Assembly: GCA_045639525.1 (NCBI GenBank)
Contig: JAZUDI010000037.1
Coordinates: forward strand, 1-64,000
Length of the DNA: 64,000 nt
Reading direction: 5' to 3'
From: UBA1181 sp045639525
GTDB lineage: Bacteria > Bacteroidota > Bacteroidia > Bacteroidales > Paludibacteraceae
Of this stretch, positions 54,268 to 63,644 are shown piece by piece. The position numbers and the translations under genes were made by a program. The notes beneath the pieces are model-generated. The model ran no database searches, was not told where the DNA came from, and worked only from the letters and a program-made list of their open reading frames with translations. The stretch's first letter is position 1. Every line of letters starts with the position of its first letter.

Positions 54268-55233
54268 ATGCCCCAAGTTTCTGTTATTGTTCCTGTCTAT
54301 GGTGTTGAAATGTTCATGGAACGTTGTGCGCGTTCATTATTCGAACAAACACTGGATGACTTGGAATATCTATTTATAGATGATTGCACAAAGGATGATA
54401 GCATTGGCGTGTTGAAACGAGTTTTGATGGAGTATCCCCATCGAGAAAATCAAGTTCATATTCATCGGATGGAGCATAACTCTGGTCAGGCGGCGGTTCG
54501 TGAATGGGGTATGAAGAATGCTTGTGGTGAATATGTGATACATTGTGATCCTGATGATTGGGTTGATCCTAATATGTATGAACGCATGTATGAGGAGGCA
54601 AAGAAGAACGATTGGGATGTGGTGATGTGTGACTTTTGTTATACTGATGGAGAGAACATTCAACTTAAACCTGAATATTTAAGCCCTTGTCTATCTGATG
54701 TGGTTGGTGATGTGATCACTAAAAAGATGTTCTCCAGTTTGTGTAACAAATTGTGCCGTAGATCGTTGTTGGAGAGCGTGTGTGTGTATCCAAAACATGA
54801 TATGGGCGAGGATCAAGTTTTGCTGCTTCAGCTGTTGTATGGAACAAAAAAATGTCATAGAATTCCTGAGCCGTTCTATTTCCGTTACCTAAACCCTGCG
54901 TCCATTACGAAACAAAAGTCAAAGAAATATTGTCTAAAAAGGTTTTATGACAGTGTTGCGAATGCTCAGTTAATTGAGGTGTTTTTGTCTCAACACGGAA
55001 TGAATGGGTACGAAAAGGAGTTGGATCGAATGAAGTTCTATAAAAGGAATAATCTTCTTCCTTTGATTGGACAAGATCGAGTGTATCGTAAATTGTGGGC
55101 AGATACCTATTCAGAGATTAATTGGAGAGTCTTATTTAATAATAAAGTTAGACTCAATGATAGAGTTAAATATGTTTTGATATGGTTGGGACTGTGGAAT
55201 TTAACAAACAAAATTTTGAGGAGAGGAGAATGA
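54268..55233 (+). CDS. Family 2 glycosyltransferase
   Basis: The 321-residue GT-A fold enzyme starts PQVSVIVPVYGVEMFMERC and has LEYLFIDDCTKDDS, HNSGQAAVREWGMKNACG and the metal-binding CDPDDWVDPNMYE (a DxD-like motif). It probably extends a surface polysaccharide; donor and acceptor are unknown. Base composition looks lower in GC than its flanking genes, with more TTT/ATT/AAA-type codons, which suggests recent acquisition. Its stop overlaps the next gene by 4 bases (ATGA). Confidence 0.9.
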   Translation: MPQVSVIVPVYGVEMFMERCARSLFEQTLDDLEYLFIDDCTKDDSIGVLKRVLMEYPHRENQVHIHRMEHNSGQAAVREWGMKNACGEYVIHCDPDDWVDPNMYERMYEEAKKNDWDVVMCDFCYTDGENIQLKPEYLSPCLSDVVGDVITKKMFSSLCNKLCRRSLLESVCVYPKHDMGEDQVLLLQLLYGTKKCHRIPEPFYFRYLNPASITKQKSKKYCLKRFYDSVANAQLIEVFLSQHGMNGYEKELDRMKFYKRNNLLPLIGQDRVYRKLWADTYSEINWRVLFNNKVRLNDRVKYVLIWLGLWNLTNKILRRGE

Positions 55234-55814
55234 AAGAGCAATTCAAACCCGGAACAATGATATACCCTGTGCCGGCCGCCATGATCTCGTGTGGTAGCCG
55301 CGAGGAGGAGTACAACATCTTTACGGCGAGTTGGACCGGAACCGTCTGTACGGATCCTCCGATGTGCTATGTCTCCATCCGTCCTAGTCGTCACTCATAC
55401 GATATCATCAAACGAAACGGAGAGTTTGTCATCAACCTCACCAACGAGGCTTTGGCCCGTGCCACGGATTGGTGTGGCGTGAAGTCGGGTAGGGATTTCA
55501 ATAAGTTCAAGGAGATGAATTTGACACCGGCTAAAACAGAGGTGATCAACAGTGTGATCATAGAGGAGTCGCCTCTCTCCATAGAGTGTAAGGTGGAGCA
55601 AATCATTCCGTTAGGTTCCCACGATATGTTTTTGGCCAGGGTGGTGAATGTGCAAGCCGACCGTAAGTATTTGGATCCTGAAACGGGTGCCTTTAAACTA
55701 TCTGACGCAAAGCTGATTGCCTACAACCATGGCCATTACTACAAATTGGGCGAACTGATCGGTAAATTCGGTTGGTCGGTGCAGAAGAAGGAAACGAAGA
55801 GGAAGAAGAGGTGA
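55230..55814 (+). CDS. Flavin reductase-like FMN-binding protein
   Basis: The 194-residue product from MKEQFKPGTMIYPVPAAM belongs to the flavin reductase-like split-barrel family. Typical blocks are ISCGSREEEYNIFTASWTGT and CYVSIRPSRHSYDIIKRNGE, then FVINLTNEALARATDWCGVK. It probably binds FMN; partner unknown. The longer frame (from 55182) lies inside the glycosyltransferase gene and was rejected. Codon use returns to that of the local background. Confidence 0.88.
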   Translation: MKEQFKPGTMIYPVPAAMISCGSREEEYNIFTASWTGTVCTDPPMCYVSIRPSRHSYDIIKRNGEFVINLTNEALARATDWCGVKSGRDFNKFKEMNLTPAKTEVINSVIIEESPLSIECKVEQIIPLGSHDMFLARVVNVQADRKYLDPETGAFKLSDAKLIAYNHGHYYKLGELIGKFGWSVQKKETKRKKR

Positions 55815-55830
55815 TTTCACCTCTTCTTCC
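55801..55830. terminator. Hairpin between convergent genes
   Basis: GGAAGAAGAGGTGA (55801-55814) and its perfect complement (55817-55830) face each other across 2 bases. The left arm covers the flavin reductase stop codon. No T run follows, so termination is likely but weak. Confidence 0.5.
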
Positions 55831-55831
55831 C

Positions 55832-56278
55832 CTATATGGATTTGATTTCCGTCGGCGTCAATCCGGTGATGTTGGCAATAAGATCGATGGATAATCCGTT
55901 CTTTTTCATCGCTCGAACTGTTTGATGAATGGCTTCGGCTTTACCCTCAGCTCTTCCTTCAGCCCTTCCCTCAGCCAATCCTTTTTCTTTGCCCTCGGCC
56001 AGACCTTTCGCTAAGCCTTCTTCATGCCCCTTCGCCATTCCAATCTCAAAGCCATACTCTTTCATGTCGATCTCATCCTCTAATTTCTTCATACAGGCTT
56101 CGTAGAGATCGATCTCTTCATCTGAGAGTGCGGCGGACTCCGCTTTCTTCAGCAGTCCTTCGTCTGCTCTTTCATATACTGATGGGCTAATTCTATCCAT
56201 ATTGCCTAAGTTTTTAAACATTTCCAACCATATATTCTTGGTGTTAATCTCAGCTTCGTCGAATTGGAAGTGTGGCAA
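55832..56278 (-). pseudogene. C-terminal fragment of an Rpn/PD-(D/E)xK-type transposase
   Basis: The 148-residue frame matches the C-terminal half of Rpn-like recombination-promoting nucleases: LPHFQFDEAEINTKNIWLEM, then SDEEIDLYEACMKK, then the typical Gly/Glu/Ala-rich repeats (LAEGKEKGLAEGRAEGRAEG) and a helical end. Its only start is a TTG, and the catalytic PD-(D/E)xK half that should precede it is missing: upstream is AT-rich non-coding sequence. Most likely a remnant. Confidence 0.75.
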
Positions 56279-56424
56279 AGATAATATAAAAAAAATAATA
56301 TATGTAATATTTACGCTTAATTATTATTGATATGATGTGGAAGGAATTTCTTTCGGGATACCCTATGTTTCATTGGAATTTAAAGTGAATTGGTAGTCGT
56401 TCGAATGGGTTTTGCACGGATGTC

Positions 56425-57654
56425 CTATTTCCTCAATTTAAGCGTGAATGTTGTTCCGTGTCCCTCTTTGGATTGAACTTGAATTTCGAATTTGTGGAGG
56501 TTGACGATGCGTTGGACAAGAGCCATGCCTATGCCGTGGCCGGAAGTGTTGTTTCTTCCTCGATAGAAGGGAAGAAAGAGATTCTTTTGTTCCGTTGCGC
56601 TCATACCCTCTCCATTGTCGGAGAAGGTCACAAATAAACCCTCTTGGGTGTGGATGACGATATGGCATGTGTGGTCGTCGGAAAACTTACAATTGTTTTC
56701 TATGAGATTCCTGATGGCGAGAGCTAAAAGGTAACGGTTGGCAGTGATGAATATCTCTTCGTTGATTTCTGGGGCCTCCTTAAACGAAATATTGATGTGA
56801 TATTCGGGTTTCGCCCGCAGCAGTTCTTCCATGACATCCATCAGCAGTTCGTCGATGCGGATCTCCTCCATTTTGATCTGTGACGCGTCATACTCCGCTC
56901 TGGCTAAATTTAAAAGTCCGATGATGGTGTCGGACATACGGGTGGCGTCATTGAGGGCTCTGGTGATGCGACTTTGATAGTCGGCCGCGGTGCGTTCTTT
57001 TTGAAGCGCCAATCCTAGTTCGCCCATAATAGCGGCAAGCGGCGTGCGGAGTTCGTGGGAGACGTTGCTGGCAAACATTTTTTGGCTGGCAAGCGCACGT
57101 TCGATCGGGCGTATGGTGAGAGTGGCCAGGATATACCCGACGACTGTCATGAGAATGATAGAGATCAGGAGAATGGTAAGGAGTGTCGATCGCAGCGTTG
57201 CCATATTCGCCTCTCCATATCCGTCGTGGGCGGCGGCTGTGACAATAAGATTCCCTTGGTATAAGATTCCGATGGCTTGATATCCTTTCCCTACGGGAAT
57301 GTCTATTTCCCCTTGTTGATATATGGCGTTGATCATCTCTTGGGACTCTTTTACGATGTCATGCTCGGCAGCGTCATGGTAGAGCATCTGAAAATCCTTG
57401 GTATAGAGTGCCACCTCCACCTCGTTGATGAATTGTGTGTTGTTGAGGTAAATGTGTTGCATGGTGGAGGCGTCAACTTTTTTCTCTAAAAACAGATTGG
57501 CCTTTGTGATGGCCTCCGAGCGGAGTGTTCCATGAAAAGAGTCGTGACGGGCCTGCTCGCTAACCACATAGATGATGATTAAAGAAGTTATGAGTACAAC
57601 AGACATGAAGAGTGTGTACTTGATTGTGAGGAAAAGTCTATTGTTCTTCATCAT
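56425..57654 (-). CDS. Sensor histidine kinase
   Basis: A two-component sensor of 409 residues with TM1 (about 12-31), a periplasmic sensor region (about 35-150), TM2 (about 158-180), then HisKA with H200 in VSHELRTPLA and HATPase with NLIENNCKFSDD, FSDNGEGM and GHGIGMALV. No clear HAMP motif was identified after TM2. The gene overlaps the response regulator by 17 bases. Position beside mgtA suggests it senses magnesium or envelope state; this is inference. Confidence 0.93.
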   Translation of the reverse strand: MMKNNRLFLTIKYTLFMSVVLITSLIIIYVVSEQARHDSFHGTLRSEAITKANLFLEKKVDASTMQHIYLNNTQFINEVEVALYTKDFQMLYHDAAEHDIVKESQEMINAIYQQGEIDIPVGKGYQAIGILYQGNLIVTAAAHDGYGEANMATLRSTLLTILLISIILMTVVGYILATLTIRPIERALASQKMFASNVSHELRTPLAAIMGELGLALQKERTAADYQSRITRALNDATRMSDTIIGLLNLARAEYDASQIKMEEIRIDELLMDVMEELLRAKPEYHINISFKEAPEINEEIFITANRYLLALAIRNLIENNCKFSDDHTCHIVIHTQEGLFVTFSDNGEGMSATEQKNLFLPFYRGRNNTSGHGIGMALVQRIVNLHKFEIQVQSKEGHGTTFTLKLRK

Positions 57655-58339
57655 TGCATAGAATGAAACCTATCCCTAATTTGGTTCGTATGAGTTTGGA
57701 GGGAAAATCCTTATCGATTTTACGGCGTAAATAGTTGATATAGACATCGATGAAATTTGTTCCAGTGTCGAAATGGGTGTGCCAAACATTCTCTTGTATC
57801 TCAGAACGACTCACGACGCGACCGGCATTTTCCATTAAATACTGCAAAAGGGTGAACTCTTTTGGGGTGAGATGGATGGTCTCTCCATTGCGTATGCATT
57901 TGTGTCGGTCGAGGTCGAGCGTGAGGTCCGCGTATTTCAACTCTTTGCTCTCTTGATTGAGGGTGGAAGATGAAACTCTTCTTAACAGAACGCCGATACG
58001 TGCCAAAAGTTCACGGAAATCGAAAGGCTTGGTCATATAGTCATCCGCTCCAGCGTCGAATCCCTCCAATTTATCGTCGGTGGTGCCCAATGCGGTAAGC
58101 ATTAACAATGGAATTCCCGCATGCTCGGATCGAATACGTTTGCACAATTCAATACCACTCATCCCTGGTAGGATAATGTCGCTGATGACGAGGCAAATTC
58201 TCTCTCCTTCGCTCTTCATTAGCCGTAAAGCCATTTCCGCGTCGTATGCTACTAACACGTGATGTCCAGCCTCTTCTATGCCAGTTTGTAGCAGAGTGGC
58301 CAATCGCTGATCGTCTTCTATGATGAGAATGCTATTCAT
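57638..58339 (-). CDS. OmpR-family response regulator
   Basis: The 233-residue regulator has a receiver domain with acidic pocket ED (8-9), phosphoacceptor D54 (VISDIILPGMSG) and K104 (YMTKPFDF), and a C-terminal winged helix (LTPKEFTLLQYLMENAGRVV, then DVYINYLRRKIDKD). OmpR-family proteins bind direct repeats about 10-11 bp apart; such an array lies in the 195-bp gap to mgtA. It is translated before the kinase with which it overlaps. Confidence 0.95.
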   Translation of the reverse strand: MNSILIIEDDQRLATLLQTGIEEAGHHVLVAYDAEMALRLMKSEGERICLVISDIILPGMSGIELCKRIRSEHAGIPLLMLTALGTTDDKLEGFDAGADDYMTKPFDFRELLARIGVLLRRVSSSTLNQESKELKYADLTLDLDRHKCIRNGETIHLTPKEFTLLQYLMENAGRVVSRSEIQENVWHTHFDTGTNFIDVYINYLRRKIDKDFPSKLIRTKLGIGFILCNDEEQ

Positions 58340-58383
58340 AGTGTAAAGTTACGGACTTTCATTCGAAATAAGGTAGCCTCTCT

Positions 58384-58449
58384 TATTAGAATCTCATTAA
58401 AATGGTCCTAATGCTATTCTAATTCCGTTCTAATGGCTCTCTAACGGTG
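58384..58449 (+). promoter_or_regulatory. Six 11-bp direct repeats, probable response-regulator array
   Basis: Units start at 58384, 58395, 58406, 58417, 58428 and 58439. The CTAA core falls at exactly 11-base steps (58408, 58419, 58430, 58441); two degenerate upstream units have TTAA (58397) and TTAG (58386). The best units read TTCTAAT. The array ends 19 bases before the mgtA -7 box, suited to activation by an OmpR-type regulator. Confidence 0.7.
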
Positions 58450-58467
58450 TTTGGAAATGGTGCTCTG

Positions 58468-58475
58468 TACTTTTG
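58468..58475 (+). promoter_or_regulatory. -7 box of mgtA
   Basis: TACTTTTG, 60 bases before the mgtA start and just downstream of the repeat array. Confidence 0.6.
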
Positions 58476-58534
58476 CGGTCGATTTATTGAACCGATTGTT
58501 TAACGTATTTATTAGAGAGAAAAGGAGAATTGCT

Positions 58535-61213
58535 ATGTGGAGGAAACTTTTCAAAAAGAGGGGATCGGAACGAAGTGTGTACAACAGTGAGTATGCCCGC
58601 TTCGCATCCCGTCAGCCATTGGAAAATGTTTATGACGCGCTCTCTTCCTACCCTAAGGGATTAGGAGAGCACGAGGTGGAAAAACGACGTAGAAGATATG
58701 GGGGAAACTTGGTGGTTCACGAAGAGCGGACGAATCCCGTGAAGTTGTTGGTACAGGCGTTTATCAATCCGTTTATAGGTGTGCTAACCGCCTTGGTCAT
58801 CATCTCCTTTGTGTTGGATGTCGCTTTGGCGGAACCTGGCGAACAGGATTGGACAACCATTATCATTATCAGTACGATGGTGGTCTTTTCCGCTATCTTG
58901 CGTTTCGTTCAGGAGCTCAAGGCTGGTCGTTCGAGCGATGCGTTGTTGAAAATGGTAAAGAATACCTGCTATGTTGAGCGGATCAATCAGGGTAGCGGAG
59001 AGATTCCCGTTGAGGAGTTGGTGCCTGGCGATGTGGTGTTGATGAGTGCGGGAGATATGATCCCCGCTGATATGCGTATTGTGGAGACGAAGGATTTTTT
59101 CGTGAGTCAGTCTTCGTTGACGGGCGAGAGTGATAGTATAGAAAAGACGCCACTTTGTAATGCCGATGAGGGAAGTGTCGTGGATCTTGATAATTTGGCT
59201 TTCATGGGTTCTACGGTCATCAGCGGCACGGCTCGCGGTATTGTTTATGCCACAGGAAACCAAACCTATCTTGGCAGTATAGCGAAAAGTATCGCGGGAC
59301 ATCGGGCGGAGACGGCCTTTGATAAAGGCATTACGAAAGTTTCGCTCTTGCTTATTCGTTTTATGGTTATCATGGTACCTTTCGTCTTTATGGTGAATGG
59401 ATTTACCAAAGGCGATTGGTTGGAGGCTTTCATTTTCGCTGTCAGCGTAGCCGTAGGTCTTACACCGGAAATGTTGCCTATGATTGTGACGGCCAACCTG
59501 GCCAAGGGTGCGGTGAGAATGTCGAAGAAGAAGGTGATTGTAAAGGATCTTAACGCGATTCAGAATTTTGGTGCGATGAATATCCTTTGTACCGATAAAA
59601 CTGGTACGCTGACGCGTGACAAGGTGGAGTTGGTGAAGTATATCAATGCGGACGGCACGGAAGATAAGTCTCGCAGAATCTTGCGTCACGCCTTCTTCAA
59701 TAGTTTCTTTTCCACAGGTTTGAAGAATTTGATGGACAAAGCGATTGTGGAGCATGTGAACGAAAAGGGGAAGCCTTTGGATGTGGTGACGGAGGATTAT
59801 AAGAAAATTGATGAGATCCCATTCGATTTCAACCGTCGTAGGATGTCTGTGGTCCTTGAAGGGAAAGATGGCAAGCGTCAGATCATTACCAAGGGAGCGG
59901 TAGAGGAGATGATCAGTGTCTGTTCTCACTGTGAATTGAATGGACAAGTCATTCCAATGACTGGCAATATGCATACCAATGCGATGAATATTGTCCACAA
60001 AATGAATAATCAAGGCATGCGTGTGTTGGCCGTCGCTCATAAATCGTATCTTGATAAAGCGGGCGTGTTTGAGGTGGAGGATGAACGGGATATGGTCCTT
60101 ATCGGTTATCTCGCCTTCTTGGATCCTCCTAAAGAATCTGCGACGGAGGCCATTCATCAACTGCACGAGGCCGGCATCGAGGTGAAGGTGCTGAGTGGAG
60201 ATAACGATGCGGTCGTGAGTACCATTGCGGAACAAGTGGGTGTCTTGGATGGTTCAAAGCGTCAGAAGCGGGAGCGGTTGTGTGTTACGGGTGTTGTGTT
60301 CGAAGCCATGACGGATGCGGAAAAGCGCAATACGGTAAAGGAGTGTCAAGTATTCGCGAAACTCACCCCACACCAGAAAACGGAAATCATCGCACTCTTG
60401 CAAGAACAGGGAAATACTGTGGGATTCTTGGGAGATGGCATCAATGATGCCGCCGCGCTCCGTCAGTCAGATATTGGTATATCTGTGGATTCCGCTGTGG
60501 ACATCGCAAAGGAGAGCGCTGATATCATTCTTTTGGAGAAAGACCTTATGGTACTTGAACAGGGTGTGTTGGCGGGACGTGAAACGTTTGGCAACATCAT
60601 TAAGTATGTGAAGATGACGGCTTCCAGCAATTTCGGAAATATGTTCTCGGTGCTTGCCGCGTCAGCGTTCCTTCCTTTCTTGCCTATGTTGTCTATCCAT
60701 TTACTTGTCCAGAACTTGTTGTATGATATTTCCCAAATAGCGATTCCTTTCGACAAAATGGACAAGGACTTTTTGCTCAAACCTCGTCGTTGGGATAGCT
60801 CGGATTTGTCTCGGTTTATGATCTTTATTGGCCCTATATCAAGCGTATTCGACATTACTACTTATCTTTTGATGTGGTTCGTGTTTGGCTGTCAGAGTCC
60901 TGAAACCCAAACCCTTTTCCAAAGCGGATGGTTCGTGGAAGGCCTTCTCTCGCAAACGCTTATCGTACATATGATCCGTACCCGTCGCATCCCGTTCTTC
61001 CAGAGCAACGCCGCGTGGCCGCTTATGTTGATGACATTAACCATTATGGCGATAGGAATAGCCATTCCTTTCACATCGTTTGGTAGTTACATCGGCCTTA
61101 TGCCGTTGCCGTTGGATTACTTCCCTTGGCTGGCAGCCACATTGTTATGTTACTGTGTACTCACGCAGTTAATTAAGCAGTGGTATATCCGTAGATTTGG
61201 TAAATGGTTGTAA
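58535..61213 (+). CDS. mgtA: Magnesium-translocating P-type ATPase
   Basis: Imports Mg2+ across the inner membrane. The 892-residue P3B ATPase has the actuator TGES loop (SLTGESDSIEK), the phosphorylated D354 in CTDKTGTLT, the FDFNRRRMSVVLEG nucleotide-binding segment, GDGINDAAALRQSDIGISV and about ten membrane helices. The 28-residue upstream extension of the frame (from 58451) spans the promoter and is not coding. No Mg2+-sensing leader is evident in the 60-base leader, so control probably rests on the divergent two-component system. Confidence 0.94.
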   Translation: MWRKLFKKRGSERSVYNSEYARFASRQPLENVYDALSSYPKGLGEHEVEKRRRRYGGNLVVHEERTNPVKLLVQAFINPFIGVLTALVIISFVLDVALAEPGEQDWTTIIIISTMVVFSAILRFVQELKAGRSSDALLKMVKNTCYVERINQGSGEIPVEELVPGDVVLMSAGDMIPADMRIVETKDFFVSQSSLTGESDSIEKTPLCNADEGSVVDLDNLAFMGSTVISGTARGIVYATGNQTYLGSIAKSIAGHRAETAFDKGITKVSLLLIRFMVIMVPFVFMVNGFTKGDWLEAFIFAVSVAVGLTPEMLPMIVTANLAKGAVRMSKKKVIVKDLNAIQNFGAMNILCTDKTGTLTRDKVELVKYINADGTEDKSRRILRHAFFNSFFSTGLKNLMDKAIVEHVNEKGKPLDVVTEDYKKIDEIPFDFNRRRMSVVLEGKDGKRQIITKGAVEEMISVCSHCELNGQVIPMTGNMHTNAMNIVHKMNNQGMRVLAVAHKSYLDKAGVFEVEDERDMVLIGYLAFLDPPKESATEAIHQLHEAGIEVKVLSGDNDAVVSTIAEQVGVLDGSKRQKRERLCVTGVVFEAMTDAEKRNTVKECQVFAKLTPHQKTEIIALLQEQGNTVGFLGDGINDAAALRQSDIGISVDSAVDIAKESADIILLEKDLMVLEQGVLAGRETFGNIIKYVKMTASSNFGNMFSVLAASAFLPFLPMLSIHLLVQNLLYDISQIAIPFDKMDKDFLLKPRRWDSSDLSRFMIFIGPISSVFDITTYLLMWFVFGCQSPETQTLFQSGWFVEGLLSQTLIVHMIRTRRIPFFQSNAAWPLMLMTLTIMAIGIAIPFTSFGSYIGLMPLPLDYFPWLAATLLCYCVLTQLIKQWYIRRFGKWL

Positions 61214-61226
61214 AGTAAGATGGGAA

Positions 61227-62264
61227 ATGACATTAAGGAATCTTTTTGTGGGGGTCGCTTTGATGATGGGCGGCCTCCCCCTCCAAGCGCAACGTTTGGG
61301 TGTGGAATATGTTTCGGAGTGGCAAACGAATTTAAAGAAATGCAACTGGGTGAATATGTTGTATCTTCATGGCGAGTTGCCCTTGAACAATGCCGTCTCG
61401 GTTGAGTTGGCTTCTATTAGCGTCGCAAAGACAAGAAAGGAGCGCTTGATAGAAGATCTACAGGTGTTCTCGAATGTCGAGGAGGATAACCTTCCGTTCG
61501 CGCTTGCTGTTGGCGGTGTGAATTGGACGATAAATGAGCGCCACGCTCTCTTTTGCGGCATCCGAAATATGAACGAAGATTATTTTGTGAGTGAGACGAC
61601 CTCTTTTTTCACCAATAGTTCGTGTGGCGTCTATCCTACGATAAGCGCCAACTATCCCATAGCGAATTACCCATTGGCATCTGTGGGGGTGCACTATCGT
61701 TACGAAAGAGAACGTGTGGGAGTTCAAGCCTCTCTCTACAACGGGTGTGGTTACAATCGGTTTGTTGGAAGGAACAACGTGTTTCGTTTTTGTCCGAAAA
61801 GCGATGGTCTTTTTGGTCTTGCCGAAGTGGCCTATCGGGGTAAGAAAAATAGTTCGTTTTTAGGCATGTGCGGTCGTTATGGCTTTGTTGACGATATGGA
61901 GGGGAGAGGATTGCACACGACTATTTGGACCTACTCGGAATGGAATGTTACTGACCATTGGACGATTCTTGCAGGTTATTCGCATGCTTTTGGACACATA
62001 CGTGAATGTTCCGACTTTGTTGGTGTGGGTGGTAAATATTCATGGGAAAGATGTGAATGTGGACTCTTCACAGATTATGCGCGCTTTTCTGTTGCGGGAG
62101 AGTGGGCTACAGAGTTGACAGGTAAATTTCAAGTGAATTCTCTCCTTTATGTTCAAGCCGCCATACACGTTATCATCACGTCATCTCTCGGCCATCAAAG
62201 GGTGGATTCTTCGTCTGGAGACAGGGCCTGTGCGGGAACGCTCCGCCTTGGCTTGGAGATTTGA
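61227..62264 (+). CDS. Putative outer-membrane beta-barrel protein
   Basis: The 345-residue product from MTLRNLFVGVALMMGGLPLQAQ has a signal peptide, then alternating strands rich in aromatic and polar residues (RLGVEYVSEWQTNLKK; HYRYERERVGVQASLYNGCG; GKYSWERCECGLFTDYARF) and ends with a hydrophobic alternation (RLGLEI), as in outer-membrane porins. It starts 13 bases after mgtA, so it may let Mg2+ across the outer membrane. Several cysteines are unusual for a porin. The family is not recognised with certainty. Confidence 0.65.
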   Translation: MTLRNLFVGVALMMGGLPLQAQRLGVEYVSEWQTNLKKCNWVNMLYLHGELPLNNAVSVELASISVAKTRKERLIEDLQVFSNVEEDNLPFALAVGGVNWTINERHALFCGIRNMNEDYFVSETTSFFTNSSCGVYPTISANYPIANYPLASVGVHYRYERERVGVQASLYNGCGYNRFVGRNNVFRFCPKSDGLFGLAEVAYRGKKNSSFLGMCGRYGFVDDMEGRGLHTTIWTYSEWNVTDHWTILAGYSHAFGHIRECSDFVGVGGKYSWERCECGLFTDYARFSVAGEWATELTGKFQVNSLLYVQAAIHVIITSSLGHQRVDSSSGDRACAGTLRLGLEI

Positions 62265-62324
62265 GGCAAGTAACTATTGGATAATATTACTGTCCGCTAA
62301 AAAAAATAGTAAACCCCAAAAAAT

Positions 62325-62354
62325 AGGGCTGATTTCTTGGATGGAATCAGCCCT
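62325..62354 (+). terminator. Hairpin at the IS left end
   Basis: AGGGCTGATT (62325-62334) pairs with AATCAGCCCT (62345-62354) inside the element, upstream of the transposase. IS elements often use such hairpins to block read-through transcription. Confidence 0.5.
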
Positions 62355-62396
62355 TTGGTTTATCTTTCCGTTCACCACAAACAAAATGAATAAACC

Positions 62397-63644
62397 ATGG
62401 GCAAAAGTACACATTTTATCGGACAGCCGATACTGAATCAGCTATTAAGTCATTTTGACAAGGAAAAAGTTCTTCAAATAAGCAGAGAGTCCGGAGGTGA
62501 ACGTTATGTGAAGAGCTTTGATGCATGGAATCACCTCACAGTGATGCTCTATGCCATCATTATGAGGTTTGACTCACTTCGGGAGATAACCTCCGCAACT
62601 ATGATGGAATCACGCAAACTGGCGCATTTAGGCATATCATCCCTTCCGAGACGCAGTACCCTTTCCGATGCGAATGCGAGACGTCCAAGCGAAGTCTTCG
62701 AAAAGGTGTATACGGACCTGTATGCGTCCAACAAAGAGCGCCTTTTATCGGACAGCCCAAACGGGAAGGCGGCAAAATGGTTAGAAAGGCTTCTGATCAT
62801 CGATTCCACCACCGTCAGTCTCTTCTCCAATCTAATTTTCAAAGGTGTCGGGCGCAATCCGAAGACGGGGAAGAAAAAAGGAGGTCTGAAGGTTCACACC
62901 ATCATACACGGGAACGAGGGCGTCCCTTGCGACATCAGGTTCACATCGGCCGCCACACATGATCATTTCCTGCTTTCCCCAGACAAGCTCACGCAAGGCG
63001 ACATCATTGCCATGGACAGGGCATACATAGACTACGGAAAATTCGAGCAGATGACGCAAAGGGGCGTGATATACGTGACTAAGATGAAGCAGAACCTCAA
63101 ATACGAAACACTCAAAAGCACATTTCACATGAATGACAGCGGATTGATGCAATGGAGGGAAGAGTTCGTCGTGTTCAAGAAGGAGCTAAAATCTAGAAAC
63201 GAGGAGACTGGAGAAGCGGTTTCTGCCGTAATAGAGCATAAAGCCCGTATCGTGACTTATATTGACGAGAAGAAAAAGAAGGTGATACGCCTGCTCACCA
63301 ACGACCTTGTTTCCGATTATGAGGAAATCGTCGAGATTTATAAGAAAAGGTGGGCCATAGAATCCCTATTCAAACAGATTAAACAGAATTTCCCATTGCG
63401 TTACTTCTATGGTGAGAGTGCAAACGCAATCAAAATACAGATTTGGGTGACTCTTATTGCAAACCTGCTTCTCTCTCTACTCCAAAGAAGTTCAAAACGC
63501 GCTTGGAGTTTCTCTGGTCTGGCAACCATCGTTAGGATCATGCTCATGTACTACATCGACGTACACGGGTTCCTGGAGCATCCGGAAAAAGATTGGGAGA
63601 ATCTCATGGCAGAGGCCATAAAAGAGCCCCTAGATGGCCTGTGA
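62397..63644 (+). CDS. IS4-family transposase
   Basis: The 415-residue DDE transposase has D136 (LIIDSTT), D207 (IAMDRAY) and E322 within the YREK signature Y-x2-R-x3-E-x6-K (YKKRWAIESLFKQIK, Y315, R318, E322, K329). The N-terminus (FIGQPILNQLLSHFDKEKV) is the DUF4372-type domain of this IS4 subgroup common in Bacteroidota. The frame is intact, so the element may be active. Confidence 0.95.
   Translation: MGKSTHFIGQPILNQLLSHFDKEKVLQISRESGGERYVKSFDAWNHLTVMLYAIIMRFDSLREITSATMMESRKLAHLGISSLPRRSTLSDANARRPSEVFEKVYTDLYASNKERLLSDSPNGKAAKWLERLLIIDSTTVSLFSNLIFKGVGRNPKTGKKKGGLKVHTIIHGNEGVPCDIRFTSAATHDHFLLSPDKLTQGDIIAMDRAYIDYGKFEQMTQRGVIYVTKMKQNLKYETLKSTFHMNDSGLMQWREEFVVFKKELKSRNEETGEAVSAVIEHKARIVTYIDEKKKKVIRLLTNDLVSDYEEIVEIYKKRWAIESLFKQIKQNFPLRYFYGESANAIKIQIWVTLIANLLLSLLQRSSKRAWSFSGLATIVRIMLMYYIDVHGFLEHPEKDWENLMAEAIKEPLDGL

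Noticed and set aside
58451..58534. N-terminal extension of MgtA or an mgtL-like leader peptide
   Set aside because: The region contains the promoter itself; no separate short frame with Pro codons or Mg-sensing structure was apparent.
58784..60235. 483-residue open frame on the minus strand
   Set aside because: Shadow of mgtA with no recognisable domain.
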